Shown here in pieces: positions 19,498 through 28,955 of a stretch of 64,000 nucleotides of DNA. The stretch lies in NCBI RefSeq assembly GCF_018729255.1, contig NZ_CP076061.1:2046001-2110000 (forward strand), read 5' to 3'. The translations under genes were made by a program, and so were the position numbers. This DNA is from Cupriavidus sp. EM10 (GTDB lineage Bacteria; Pseudomonadota; Gammaproteobacteria; Burkholderiales; Burkholderiaceae). The notes under the pieces were generated by a model. The model was not told where the DNA came from and searched no databases. It saw nothing but the letters and a program-made list of their open reading frames with translations. Position 1 is the stretch's first letter, and each line of letters begins with the position of its first letter.

Positions 19498-19512
19498 CAA
19501 TCCAGCAGCATT

Positions 19513-20496
19513 TCAAACCGGCTTCCACACCGGCGACGCGGCCACGGTCACCTTGCGCGGCAGGATGGACTGGCTGGCGAACGCATCGGCGATGCGTTGC
19601 TGCTCCTCCAGCGCTGCGGCGTCCACGGGCTGTACCTGGTACGTGCGACGTGCGTTGGCAGCTTCGACCGTGGCGGCGTCAAGGCCGATCAGCGGCGCAT
19701 GCCAGGCGGCGGCCTCGGCGGGGTTGGCCTTGACCCATTCGCCGGCGCGCCGCAGTTCGCCGTAGACCGTGGCCAGCACGTCGGGCCGGCGCTTTGCATA
19801 CGGCGTGGCGGCCAGGTAGAAGCGCCGGTAGCTCGACAGCTTCGCGCCGTCGCGCAGGATGCGCGCGTTGGCCTGGCGCTGCACCGCCGCCAGGAACGGG
19901 TCCCAGATCACCCACGCGGCCACGCTGCCGCGCTCGAACGCGGCGCGGGCATCGGCCGGTGTCAGGTAAGCCGGCTCGATGTCACGCATCGACAGGCCTG
20001 CTTCGTTCAGCGCTTCCAGCAGCAGGTAGTGCGCACCGGCGCCCTTGGAGAACGCCACGCGCTGGCCCTTGAGCTGCGCCACCGAGCGGATCGACGAATC
20101 GTGCCGCACCACGATGGCCTGCGCCGGGGGCGACGGCGATTCGATCGCGTAATACGTCATGCTGGCCCCGGCGGCCAGCGCGAATGGCGGCACGGCATCG
20201 GCCACGTCGGCGGTCAGGTCCAGGTTGCCGACGTTCAGCGATTCCAGCAACGGCAGCCCCGACGTGAATTCATGCCACTGCACGTTGACCTTGCGCGGCG
20301 CCAGCGCCTGTTCCAGTACCTGCCGCGACTTCAGCCAGATCATCAGCGTGGACGACTTCTGGTAGCCGATGCGCAGCGTCTCGGGCGTGTCGGCGGCCAG
20401 CGCGACGTTGGACGAGATGGCAGGCGCGACGAGGGCACCCAGGCTGGCCATGCCGCCAAGTACGATGCGCCGGCGGGTGGTGTTGGGGAACGACAT
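19513..20496 (-). CDS. ABC transporter substrate-binding protein, aliphatic sulfonate type (SsuA-like)
   Basis: 327 aa from the ATG read from 20496. A Tat-like leader (TRRRIVLGGMASLG ... SNVALAAD) is followed by the SsuA/NitT fold: LRIGYQKSSTLMIWLKSR, HEFTSGLPLLESLNVGNLDL, AVAQLKGQRVAFSKGAGAHYLLLEAL. It captures sulfonates or related compounds in the periplasm. It is divergent from the tauD-ABC unit and may share its permease and ATPase. Confidence 0.85.
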   Translation of the reverse strand: MSFPNTTRRRIVLGGMASLGALVAPAISSNVALAADTPETLRIGYQKSSTLMIWLKSRQVLEQALAPRKVNVQWHEFTSGLPLLESLNVGNLDLTADVADAVPPFALAAGASMTYYAIESPSPPAQAIVVRHDSSIRSVAQLKGQRVAFSKGAGAHYLLLEALNEAGLSMRDIEPAYLTPADARAAFERGSVAAWVIWDPFLAAVQRQANARILRDGAKLSSYRRFYLAATPYAKRRPDVLATVYGELRRAGEWVKANPAEAAAWHAPLIGLDAATVEAANARRTYQVQPVDAAALEEQQRIADAFASQSILPRKVTVAASPVWKPV

Positions 20497-20721
20497 TGCG
20501 GCAATCCTTCGATGGAACACAATCTGCCAGCGTACGGACAGCGGCGCGGCACGGGAACGAAGGAAAGCGCGCTTGCTTATGCTGCCCGCGCATGGGCAGG
20601 CGCGGGCAGCCATATGCGCTGCCCGCATAACGGCGCGCGATTTGATTCGTTGTGTGCGGCTGGGGGGCGCCCTAGAGTGCAAGGCTTGTGCTTCCCCAAG
20701 GCCATCGGGCCACGCATTGCC

Positions 20722-21600
20722 ATGACAACCGCCGTCGCAGAAACCCTGCAGGATTTCGAAATCCGTCCGCTGGACGCCGCGCTCGGTGCAGAAGTGATCG
20801 GGCTCGACCTGAGCCAGCCGCTGTCCGCCGAGGATTTCCAGCGCATTCACCGTGCCCATCTGGACTACCACGTGGTGGTGTTCCGCGACCAGCGCATCAC
20901 GCCGGCTCAGCAGATCGCGTTCAGCCGGCGCTTTGGCCCGCTGCAGATCCACGTGCTGCACCAGTTCCAGCTGGCCAACCATCCCGAGATTCTGATCGTT
21001 TCCAACGTGCTGAAGGACGGCAAGCCGATCGGGCTGGGCGATGCCGGCCACTTCTGGCACTCGGACCTGTCGTACAAGGAAACGCCCAGCCTGGGGTCGC
21101 TGCTTCACGCTATCGAGTTGCCGGCCGAAGGCGGCGATACGCTGTTCGCCAACATGCACGCCGCCTACGATGGCCTGCCGGCGGCGCTCAAGCAAAGGAT
21201 CGACGGCCTGACCGCCGAGCACACCTACCTGGCGCGCTACGCCGAGCTGCAGAAGCGCAGCCCGTGGCGGCCGAACCTGACGCCGGAGCAGATCGCGCAG
21301 GTCAAGCCCGTGGTGCAGCCGGTGGTGCGCACCCATCCCGAGACGGGCCGCAAGGCGCTGTTCGTCAGCGAGCATTTCACGACGAAGATCGTCGGCCTGC
21401 CCGATGCCGAAAGCCGTGCACTGCTCGACGAATTGTTCGCGCACAGCGTGCAGCCCCAATACGTCTACCGTCACCGGTGGCGCGAACATGACCTGGTGTT
21501 CTGGGACAACCGATCGCTGCTGCACCTGGCGGCCGGCACGCCCGACCACCTGCGCCGCGTGATGTACCGCACGACGATCGAAGGCGACAAGCCGTTCTGA
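20722..21600 (+). CDS. TauD/TfdA-family 2-oxoglutarate dioxygenase
   Basis: 292 aa from ATG 20722. This Fe(II)/2-oxoglutarate dioxygenase family releases sulfite from taurine or alkyl sulfonates (other members hydroxylate different substrates). The iron triad is visible: H113 and D115 in GHFWHSDLSY and H268 in DNRSLLHLA; the 2OG-binding Arg is in HLRRVMYRT near 278. The frame is open far upstream, but that part is antisense to the binding-protein gene. It is followed by three ABC genes in the same direction, a typical sulfur-scavenging set. Confidence 0.9.
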   Translation: MTTAVAETLQDFEIRPLDAALGAEVIGLDLSQPLSAEDFQRIHRAHLDYHVVVFRDQRITPAQQIAFSRRFGPLQIHVLHQFQLANHPEILIVSNVLKDGKPIGLGDAGHFWHSDLSYKETPSLGSLLHAIELPAEGGDTLFANMHAAYDGLPAALKQRIDGLTAEHTYLARYAELQKRSPWRPNLTPEQIAQVKPVVQPVVRTHPETGRKALFVSEHFTTKIVGLPDAESRALLDELFAHSVQPQYVYRHRWREHDLVFWDNRSLLHLAAGTPDHLRRVMYRTTIEGDKPF

Positions 21601-21643
21601 GCGTTTCCCCAATTCCCATACCCGCGTCCCCGGAGCCCTTTGC

Positions 21644-22681
21644 ATGTCCGCGTTTTCGTTTGCCATTCCGTTCGCCATCCCCTTTGCACGCCGCGCCACG
21701 CTGGCCGTCCTGACCGCCGGCCTGGCCCTGACCGGCACCGCGCACGCCGAGGGCAGGATCCGCATCGCCGAGCAGTTTGGCGTGGTCTACCTGCTGCTGA
21801 ACGTGGCGCGCGACCAGCAGCTGATCGAGAAGCACGGCAAGCAGCAGGGTGTCGACGTGAAGGTGGAATGGACGCAGCTGTCGGGCGGCTCGGCCGTCAA
21901 CGACGCGCTGCTGTCGGGCGCCATCGACATTGCCGGTGCCGGCGTGGGCCCGCTGCTGACGCTGTGGGACCGCACGCACGGCCGCCAGAACGTGAAGGGC
22001 GTGGCATCGCTGGGCAACTTCCCGTACTACCTGGTTTCGAACAACCCCAAGGTGAAGTCGATTGCCGACTTCTCGGGCAAGGACCGCATCGCGCTGCCGG
22101 CGGTGACCGTGTCGGTGCAGTCGCGCGTGCTGCAGTACGCGGCCGCCAAACAGTGGGGCGACAAGGAGTTCAACCGCCTCGACAAATGGACCGTGGCCGT
22201 GCCGCACCCCGACGCCGCTGCTGCGATCATTGCGGGCGGCACCGAGATCACGGGCCATTTCGGCAATCCGCCGTTCCAGGAGCAGGAACTGGCCGGCAAC
22301 CCGAACGCGCGCATCGTGCTGAATTCGTATGACGTGCTGGGCGGCCCCAGCTCGGCCACGGTGCTGTACGCCACAGAGAAATTCCGCAACGAGAACCCGA
22401 AGACCTATCGCGCGTTCGTCGATGCGCTGTCCGAGGCCGCCACGTTCGCGACGGCCAACCCCGAGGCCGCCGCCGATCTCTACATCCGCGTGAACAAGGC
22501 CAGGATCGACCGGGCGCTGCTGGTCAAGATCCTGAAGAACCCGCAGGTGCAGTTCAAGGTCACGCCGCAGAACACGTATCCGCTGGCCGATTTCATGCAT
22601 CGCGTGGGCGCCATCAAGAACCGCCCGGCGTCCTGGCAGGACTACTTCTTCCAGGACCCGGCCACCGCGCAGGGGAGCTGA
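21644..22681 (+). CDS. ABC transporter substrate-binding protein (NitT/TauT family)
   Basis: 345 aa with a Sec signal peptide (RATLAVLTAGLALTGTAHAEG). The mature part shows the SBP fold (IAEQFGVVYLLLNVARDQQLIEKHG, LSGGSAVNDALLSGAIDIAGAGVGPLLTLWD). First gene of the SBP-ATPase-permease set; the ATPase start follows its stop after one base. Likely binds a sulfonate, taurine or similar anion. Confidence 0.88.
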   Translation: MSAFSFAIPFAIPFARRATLAVLTAGLALTGTAHAEGRIRIAEQFGVVYLLLNVARDQQLIEKHGKQQGVDVKVEWTQLSGGSAVNDALLSGAIDIAGAGVGPLLTLWDRTHGRQNVKGVASLGNFPYYLVSNNPKVKSIADFSGKDRIALPAVTVSVQSRVLQYAAAKQWGDKEFNRLDKWTVAVPHPDAAAAIIAGGTEITGHFGNPPFQEQELAGNPNARIVLNSYDVLGGPSSATVLYATEKFRNENPKTYRAFVDALSEAATFATANPEAAADLYIRVNKARIDRALLVKILKNPQVQFKVTPQNTYPLADFMHRVGAIKNRPASWQDYFFQDPATAQGS

Positions 22682-22682
22682 C

Positions 22683-23546
22683 ATGGCCGACGGCAATCAC
22701 GGGAATCACGGCAATCCGCATCTGCGGGTGGTGCCCCATCCGCAGCCGCTGCTGCAGGTGGATGGCGTATCGCTCGAATACCGTACGCCCACGCGCGTGG
22801 TGCGCGCCACGCATCGCGTGAGCTTCGACGTGCACGCATCGGACCGCTTCGTGCTGCTGGGGCCGTCCGGTTGCGGCAAGTCGACGCTGCTCAAGGCCGT
22901 GGCCGGCTTCGTGCCGCCGGCCGAGGGCGAGATCCGGCTCGAAGGGCGGCGCGTGCAGGCGCCGGGCCCGGACCGCATCGTCGTGTTCCAGGAATTCGAC
23001 CAGCTGCCGCCATGGAAGACCGTCCGGCAGAACGTGATGTTTCCGCTGCGTCAGGCGCGTGGGCTGTCAAAGGCCGAGGCCAGCGACGTGGCCATGCATT
23101 TCCTGGACAAGGTCGGGCTGGCGGGCTTTGCCGATGCCTACCCGCATACGCTGTCTGGCGGCATGAAGCAGCGCGTGGCCATTGCCCGCGCGCTGGCCAC
23201 GCGGCCCAAGGTCCTGCTGATGGATGAGCCGTTTGCCGCGCTCGATGCGCTGACGCGCCGGCGCATGCAGGAAGAACTGCTGGCGCTGTGGGACGAGGCG
23301 GCGTTCACGCTGCTGTTCGTGACCCATTCGATCGAAGAGGCGCTGGTCGTGGGCAGCCGCATCCTGCTGCTGTCGCCGCATCCGGGCCGCGTGCGCGCAG
23401 AGCTGAACAGCCACCACTTCTCGCTGGCCAGCCAGGGCAGCGCGGAATTCCAGCAGGCCGCCCAGCGCATCCACGCGATGCTGTTCGATACGCCGGCCGA
23501 CGCCCACCCCACAACCGGCCACGCCCCGCGCGCGGCCACGCACTGA
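22683..23546 (+). CDS. ABC transporter ATP-binding protein (SsuB/TauB-like)
   Basis: 287 aa. Walker A GPSGCGKST at residues 60-68, Q-loop FQEFDQLPPWKTV at ~102, signature LSGGMKQR at 157-164, Walker B LLMDEPFAALD from 178, and the switch His in FVTHSIEEAL. Energises uptake by the neighbouring permease. The N-terminal ~20 residues are rich in His/Asn/Gly and not part of the fold. Confidence 0.93.
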   Translation: MADGNHGNHGNPHLRVVPHPQPLLQVDGVSLEYRTPTRVVRATHRVSFDVHASDRFVLLGPSGCGKSTLLKAVAGFVPPAEGEIRLEGRRVQAPGPDRIVVFQEFDQLPPWKTVRQNVMFPLRQARGLSKAEASDVAMHFLDKVGLAGFADAYPHTLSGGMKQRVAIARALATRPKVLLMDEPFAALDALTRRRMQEELLALWDEAAFTLLFVTHSIEEALVVGSRILLLSPHPGRVRAELNSHHFSLASQGSAEFQQAAQRIHAMLFDTPADAHPTTGHAPRAATH

Positions 23547-23564
23547 ACGCCTGCACGCAACGCC

Positions 23565-24434
23565 ATGTCGACGATACTCCCGCCGCTGCGCCCCGAATAC
23601 GAGCGCGTACTCGAACCGTTCACCGCTGCGCCGCTGTCGCGCGCGCTGCCGTGGTACCGGCAACTGTGGCAGCAGGGCTGGCTGCGCAAGGCCGTGATCC
23701 TGCTGGTGCTGGCCGTGGCGTGGGAAGCCGTCGCCCGCGTGCAGGACAACGACCTGCTGCTGCCGACCTTCCTGGCCACCGCACGTGCCTTCGTCGAGGC
23801 TATGGCCAGCGGCGAGCTGCCCGGCAAGGCGGCCGTGTCGCTGTCGATCCTGTTGCAGGGCTACGCGGCGGGCATCGTGCTGGCGTTCGGGCTGACCACG
23901 GTGGCGGTGTCGTCGCGCATCGGGCGCGACCTGCTCGATACGCTGACGGCAATGTTCAACCCGCTGCCGGCCATCGCGCTGCTGCCGCTGGCGCTGCTCT
24001 GGTTCGGCCTGGGCACTGGCAGCCTGGTGTTCGTGCTGATCCATTCGGTGCTGTGGCCGCTGGCGCTGAACACCTATGCCGGCTTTCGCGGGGTGCCGGA
24101 GACGCTGCGCATGGCCGGCCGCAACTATGGGCTGCGCGGGCTGCGCTACGTGGTGCTGATCCTGGTGCCGGCGGCGCTGCCGGCCATCCTGTCCGGCCTG
24201 AAGATCGGCTGGGCGTTTGCCTGGCGCACGCTGATCGCGGCGGAGCTGGTGTTCGGAGCGTCGTCGGGCAAGGGCGGGCTGGGCTGGTACATCTTCCAGA
24301 ACCGCAACGAGCTTTACACCGACCGCGTCTTCGCGGGACTGGCCACGGTGATCCTGATCGGCCTGGCGGTGGAAGGGCTGGTGTTCACCACGCTGGAGCG
24401 CCTGACCGTGCGCCGCTGGGGGCTGCAGCACTGA
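23565..24434 (+). CDS. ABC transporter permease (SsuC/TauC-like)
   Basis: 289 aa, about six membrane segments. The EAA loop that contacts the ATPase is RMAGRNYGLRGLRYVVLILVPAALP. ATG 23565 is 18 bases after the ATPase stop. Completes the uptake system for the sulfonate-type substrate. Confidence 0.92.
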   Translation: MSTILPPLRPEYERVLEPFTAAPLSRALPWYRQLWQQGWLRKAVILLVLAVAWEAVARVQDNDLLLPTFLATARAFVEAMASGELPGKAAVSLSILLQGYAAGIVLAFGLTTVAVSSRIGRDLLDTLTAMFNPLPAIALLPLALLWFGLGTGSLVFVLIHSVLWPLALNTYAGFRGVPETLRMAGRNYGLRGLRYVVLILVPAALPAILSGLKIGWAFAWRTLIAAELVFGASSGKGGLGWYIFQNRNELYTDRVFAGLATVILIGLAVEGLVFTTLERLTVRRWGLQH

Positions 24435-24498
24435 GCTGCACCGTGCGGCATGCGGCGCGACTTGTCGATGTCATGGACCCGGCGTATCGTGCGGGGTC

Positions 24499-25266
24499 AT
24501 GACGACGATCCATCATGCCGCCGCCCAGGGTTTCTCGACCCAGGCCGATACCTACGCCCGCGGGCGTCCCGATTATCCCGCCGAACTCGGCACCTGGCTG
24601 CGCGACACGCTGGGCCTGGCCACCGGCAAGACCGCGGTGGACCTGGGCGCCGGCACGGGCAAGTTCACGCGACTGCTGCTGCCCACCGGCGCCAGCGTGA
24701 TTGCCGTGGAGCCTGTGGACGCCATGCGCGCCCAGCTATCGGGCAAGCTGCCGGACGTACGGGCCGTGCAGGGCAGCGCCGAGTCGATGCCGCTGCCCGA
24801 CGCCAGCGTCGACGCCGTGGTCTGCGCCCAGGCCTTTCACTGGTTTGCCAATCCCGCCGCGATGCAGGAAATCGGCCGTGTGCTGAAGCCGGGCGGCCGC
24901 CTTGGCCTGATCTGGAATGTGCGCGACGAATCGGTGGGCTGGGTGGCCAGGCTGACCGAGATCATGACGCCCTACGAGGGCGATGCGCCGCGCTTCTACA
25001 AGGGCGACTGGAAGAAGGTCTTTCCGGCCGATGGCTTCGGGCCGCTCGGCCTGACGCGCTTCCCGTACACGCATACCGGCGCGCCGGAGCAGGTGATCGT
25101 CGACCGCGTGATGTCGGTCAGCTTCATCGCCTCGCTGCCGCAGCCCGAGCAGGACGCCGTGCGTGCGCGCCTGCACGCGGTGATCGATGGCGATCCGGCA
25201 CTGCGGGGCCACGATGAGGTGTCGTTCCCCTACAGCACCGAAGCCTATTGCTGCGAACGTCATTAA
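24499..25266 (+). CDS. Class I SAM-dependent methyltransferase
   Basis: 255 aa. SAM-binding motif I is VDLGAGTGKFTRLLL (~47-61), followed by VIAVEPVDAMRAQL, VQGSAESMPLPDASVDAVVCAQAFHWF and VLKPGGRLGLIWNVRD. This is the Methyltransf_11 type; the HWF triplet resembles UbiE/Tam-like small-molecule methylases. Substrate unknown. Its stop abuts the stop of the convergent MFS gene with no spacer. Confidence 0.85.
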   Translation: MTTIHHAAAQGFSTQADTYARGRPDYPAELGTWLRDTLGLATGKTAVDLGAGTGKFTRLLLPTGASVIAVEPVDAMRAQLSGKLPDVRAVQGSAESMPLPDASVDAVVCAQAFHWFANPAAMQEIGRVLKPGGRLGLIWNVRDESVGWVARLTEIMTPYEGDAPRFYKGDWKKVFPADGFGPLGLTRFPYTHTGAPEQVIVDRVMSVSFIASLPQPEQDAVRARLHAVIDGDPALRGHDEVSFPYSTEAYCCERH

Positions 25267-26433
25267 TCAGGTTGCCGGGGCCAGCTGGTCGCGATAGCGC
25301 GCGGCCAGCAGCTGGCTCAGGCCCAGTGCCAGCACGGCGCTGAGCGCTGCAAACAGGTAGACGGCCGGATAGTCGCCCTGGCCGGCGATAAAGCCGGCCA
25401 CCGGGCCGGTCAGGCCCAGCGCGAAGTCGAGGAACAGTGCATAGGCGCCCAGCGCCGAGCCGCGATTGGTAGCCGGCACGCGCTTGACCGCTTCCATCCC
25501 CAGCGCCGGAAACACCAGCGAAAAGCCGAAGCCGACCACGGCGGCACCCGCCAGCGCCTGCCACGGCGCGTGGGCCATCCAGATGATGCCCAGGCCGGCG
25601 GCTTCCACGGCAAACGACACCAGCGCCACCGCATAGCCGCCAAAACGGGAGATGGCATCGGCCATCACCAGGCGCGTCAGCACAAAGCACGTGCCCAGCG
25701 CGGTCAGCGCCAGCGCCGCGTGATCCCAGCCCTTGCTGTGGTAGTAGAGCGTGATGAACGCCGTGATCACGCCGAAGCCGACGGAACCCAGCGCCAGGCA
25801 CAGGCCGAACGGCGTCATGGCGCGGAACACGCGGCGAAAGGGCAGGCGGTCGCCCTTGAGCACCGGCACCGGGGGGCGGCGACGCGCCAGCAGCAGCGCC
25901 GCGCCGGCAATCAGCGTGGTGACCGCGCCGATGGTGCCCAGGCCGCCCCAGCTGGCCAGCAGCACGCCTACCGGCGCGCCCACGGCCAGCGCGCCATAGG
26001 TGGTGATGCCGTTCCACGAGATCACCTTGGCGGTATGCCGCGCCCCGGCGCTGCCGATGCCCCAGGCGATGGTGCCCGTGGTGACCAGGCTTTCACCCGC
26101 GCCCAGCATCAGGCGTGCGGCCAGCAGCCAGGCCAGCCCCAGCCAGTCGCTGCCTGCGAACAGCGAGGCCACCAGCGTCAGCACGCCGCTGCCCGTGACC
26201 AGTGCCAGGCCGGTCAGCACCGAGCGCTTCGGGCCCTGCGTATCGCACAACGTGCCGGCCCAGGGCCGGCTCATCAGCGTGGCCAGGTACTGGATGCTGA
26301 CCGCCAGGCCTGCCAGCACGGCGCTGTAGCCCAGGTCGCCATGGACGAAGCCCGGCACCACGGCAATCGGCAGGCCCACCGCGAGATAGGCGATGAAATT
26401 GAAGAGAACGACGGCAAGGATGCGGCGGGTCAC
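25267..26433 (-). CDS. MFS transporter, YhhS/YfcJ-like
   Basis: 388 aa, 12 membrane segments, beginning LAVVLFNFIAYLAVGLPIAVVPGFVHGDLGYSAVLAGLAVSIQY. Motif A after TM2 reads RPWAGTLCDTQGPKRSVL. Members of this group are putative arabinose or multidrug exporters. Divergent from an IclR regulator at 26694, the probable controller. Confidence 0.82.
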   Translation of the reverse strand: MTRRILAVVLFNFIAYLAVGLPIAVVPGFVHGDLGYSAVLAGLAVSIQYLATLMSRPWAGTLCDTQGPKRSVLTGLALVTGSGVLTLVASLFAGSDWLGLAWLLAARLMLGAGESLVTTGTIAWGIGSAGARHTAKVISWNGITTYGALAVGAPVGVLLASWGGLGTIGAVTTLIAGAALLLARRRPPVPVLKGDRLPFRRVFRAMTPFGLCLALGSVGFGVITAFITLYYHSKGWDHAALALTALGTCFVLTRLVMADAISRFGGYAVALVSFAVEAAGLGIIWMAHAPWQALAGAAVVGFGFSLVFPALGMEAVKRVPATNRGSALGAYALFLDFALGLTGPVAGFIAGQGDYPAVYLFAALSAVLALGLSQLLAARYRDQLAPAT

Positions 26434-26693
26434 ATCGTGCGTGGGGGATTCGCTATGGGGCGGGGCGACCGAAGAACGACTGGGGCGGACATGGGGTGAT
26501 TCAGGAGGCGCGGATGGATCGGGCGTAACGTTGTCTGGTACGACGACCTAGGGAAAACCCGAAAGGCGCCATCATACCGGCATTGCCCCCATCGCGCCGG
26601 GCATGGACGCGCCGCCGTGGCCGCATTGACAACGCCGGGGCCGTTCTATACGGTGGACGGCCGTTCCAATTGGCCTGTCCCGCCCGCCTGCCC

Positions 26694-27467
26694 ATGCCAC
26701 GCAAAGCCGCCCAGCTCTCCGAAGCCGACAAGAATGCCGCCGATGGCGGTGCGATTGCCGTCGACCGGGCGCTGTTCGTGCTGTCGGTCTTCCGCGAGGG
26801 CGACACCTCGCTGGCCCTGGCCGAACTGGCCCAGCGCAGCGGCCTGTACAAGAGCACGCTGCTGCGCCTGCTGGCTTCGCTCGAACACGCACGGCTGATC
26901 CAGCGGCTGCCCGATGGCCGCTACGCGCTGGGCTCGGAAGTGGCCCGGCTCAATGCGGTCTATGCGGCGTCGTTCTCGCTGGAGCAGGTAGTCGTGCCGG
27001 CGCTGCGCGAACTGGTGCGCGTGACCCGGGAATCGGCCGCCTTCCACGTGGAGCAGGGCGAGCACCGCCTGTGCCTGTACCGGGTGGATTCGCCGCAACC
27101 GGTGCGCGACCACATCCGCGCCGGCGATCTGCTGCCCCGCAATCGGGGGTCGGGCGGCCGCGTGCTGCGGGCCTTTGCCGGCGCCCGCGGCGAGATCTAC
27201 CAGCGGATTCGCGACGAAGGCGTGATCGCGATGGTGGGCGACCGCAGCCCCGATATCGCCGGCGTGTCGTCGCCCGTGTTCGGCCCCGGCGGCGAACTGA
27301 AGGGCGCGCTGACGCTGACTTGCCCCACGCCGCGCTTCAGCGAGGCCTTCCGCCAGCATGTGCTGGATGCCGCCCGCGCACTGACCCAGGCGCTGGGCGG
27401 CACGTTTCCGGAAGTCCGGCCCGCCAGCCCCGGGTCGCTGACCACGCCCCCGCCGCAGGACGACTGA
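26694..27467 (+). CDS. IclR-family transcriptional regulator
   Basis: 257 aa from ATG 26694. Winged helix at ~20-85 (AIAVDRALFVLSVF, LAELAQRSGLYKSTLLRLLASLEHARLIQRL) and a ligand-binding domain ending SPVFGPGGELKGALTLTCPTPRF. The region just upstream has a repeated GGCCGTTC and a small inverted repeat CCGTTCTATACGG, a possible operator. Divergent from the YhhS-like MFS gene. Confidence 0.88.
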   Translation: MPRKAAQLSEADKNAADGGAIAVDRALFVLSVFREGDTSLALAELAQRSGLYKSTLLRLLASLEHARLIQRLPDGRYALGSEVARLNAVYAASFSLEQVVVPALRELVRVTRESAAFHVEQGEHRLCLYRVDSPQPVRDHIRAGDLLPRNRGSGGRVLRAFAGARGEIYQRIRDEGVIAMVGDRSPDIAGVSSPVFGPGGELKGALTLTCPTPRFSEAFRQHVLDAARALTQALGGTFPEVRPASPGSLTTPPPQDD

Positions 27468-27687
27468 GCGGTCCGCCCGGCGGTTTCCCGCCCGCTGGAA
27501 ACCATTGCAAAAATGCGACGAGTACCCGGCTTGCCGGGGGTGCCGCCACGGCCGACGCGCGGGCTATGATGCGTCCTTTCGCCCTCGCGGCGTTTCAATC
27601 CCCCGTTTTTCGCGTCCGGCCACCCAGCAAGGGTTAACGTGGATAACGGCAGCCGCCCCCGGTAGCTTTAAGAGGAAACCGATTCCC

Positions 27688-28937
27688 GTGCACCTGGCTC
27701 AGCAGACGATTCTGGTCGTCATGATGGTGGTGTTCTCCAGCACGCTGGTCATGGCCGCGGGGCTGGTGCTTGCGCTGCGCGCGAGCGAGGCGGGACGCCT
27801 GTGGGCCGTGGGGCACGTGGTGGCGTCCGGCGCGGGCCTGGTGGTGGCCGCCAGCGCCGCCGGCGATTCGCTGCAGCTTTCCGCGTTGGGCGCGGGGGCC
27901 TACCTGATCGGCCGGCTCACCATCTATCGTGGCGTGCGCGTCTATTACGGCCTGCCTGACTACGCGCTGCCGCTGCGCGTGATCGGCCTGGCCGCGCTGG
28001 TGCTGATGGTGCTGATGGCCGGCCTGTCGGACGGGCCGTTGCTGCTGCATGGCGTGGCCTACGGCATGCTGGCCATGATCTCGTTCAGCACCATCGTCAC
28101 GATGCTGCGCAGCCGGCGCGGCCGCACCAGCATCGGCGGGCCGCTGGTGCTGGCATCCCATCTCGTGCTGCTGGGGTCACAGGTGGCGGCGCTGAGCTAC
28201 GGCGCCGCGTTCAAGGGCTGGCCATCACGCCGTTCTTCCTGCAGACCAGCGCGTCGATCTGGCCGCTGGCGCCGATGGTGGCCGTGCTGCTGGGCCTGTT
28301 CGGCTTCAGCCTGATGGCGATGGAACAGATCATCGCCCGCAACGAAAGCGGCGCGCGCCTCGACGCATTGACCGGCCTGCTGAACCGCGGGGCGCTGGAC
28401 ATGACCGCCATGGGCCTGGTGGCGCGCTGGCAGCGCGATGGCGACCCGCTGTCGTGCCTGGTAATCGATGTCGACCATTTCAAGCGCGTCAACGACCGGC
28501 ACGGTCACCATGCCGGCGACCAGGTGCTGCGCGATATCGCCGCCGCGCTGGACAACTCGCGCCGGGCGTCGGACATTGCCGCGCGCTACGGCGGCGAGGA
28601 ATTCTGCATCCTGTGCCCGCACACCGACGAGCACCAGGCCACGGCGCTGGCCAACCGTATCCTGCGCAAGGTCAGGGCGATTGCCTTGCCCGATGGCGAC
28701 GGCCCCGGCTGCGGCCATGCCAGCGTCAGCATCGGCGTGGCGCAGCTGCACGGCGGCCCGTCGAGCCGCGAAGGCCTGTGGCGCAGCCTGTTCGCCGAAG
28801 CGGACCGTGCGCTCTACATGGCCAAGACGCGCGGCCGCGATCAGTTCGTGCTGGGCTCCAGCATGCGGCCTGAAGCGCCCGACGATGCGCCGGCTCCCGC
28901 CGCCCAGGCGGAGCAGGACTGCATCTCCCCGGCCTGA
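27688..28937 (+). CDS. Membrane diguanylate cyclase (frame broken at 28215-28217)
   Basis: The GTG start at 27688 is preceded by AAGAGGAAA. About six membrane helices (VHLAQQTILVVMMVVFSSTLVMAAGL onward) are followed by a GGDEF domain in the next frame (DALTGLLNRGALD, VIDVDHFKRVNDRHGHHAGD, ARYGGEEFCILCP, ADRALYMAKTRGRD). One extra G in GGG 28215-28217 joins them as AFKGLAITPFFLQT and gives ~416 aa. The active-site loop is GGEEF, so it should make c-di-GMP. No RxxD inhibitory site was checked with certainty. An intact gene is more likely than a split one. Confidence 0.85.
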
Positions 28938-28955
28938 GCGCGGTGCGGACGTCGG

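Noticed and set aside
26583..26693. Upstream extension of the IclR frame at 26694
   Set aside because: Lies across the likely promoter/operator; family N-termini fit the ATG at 26694.
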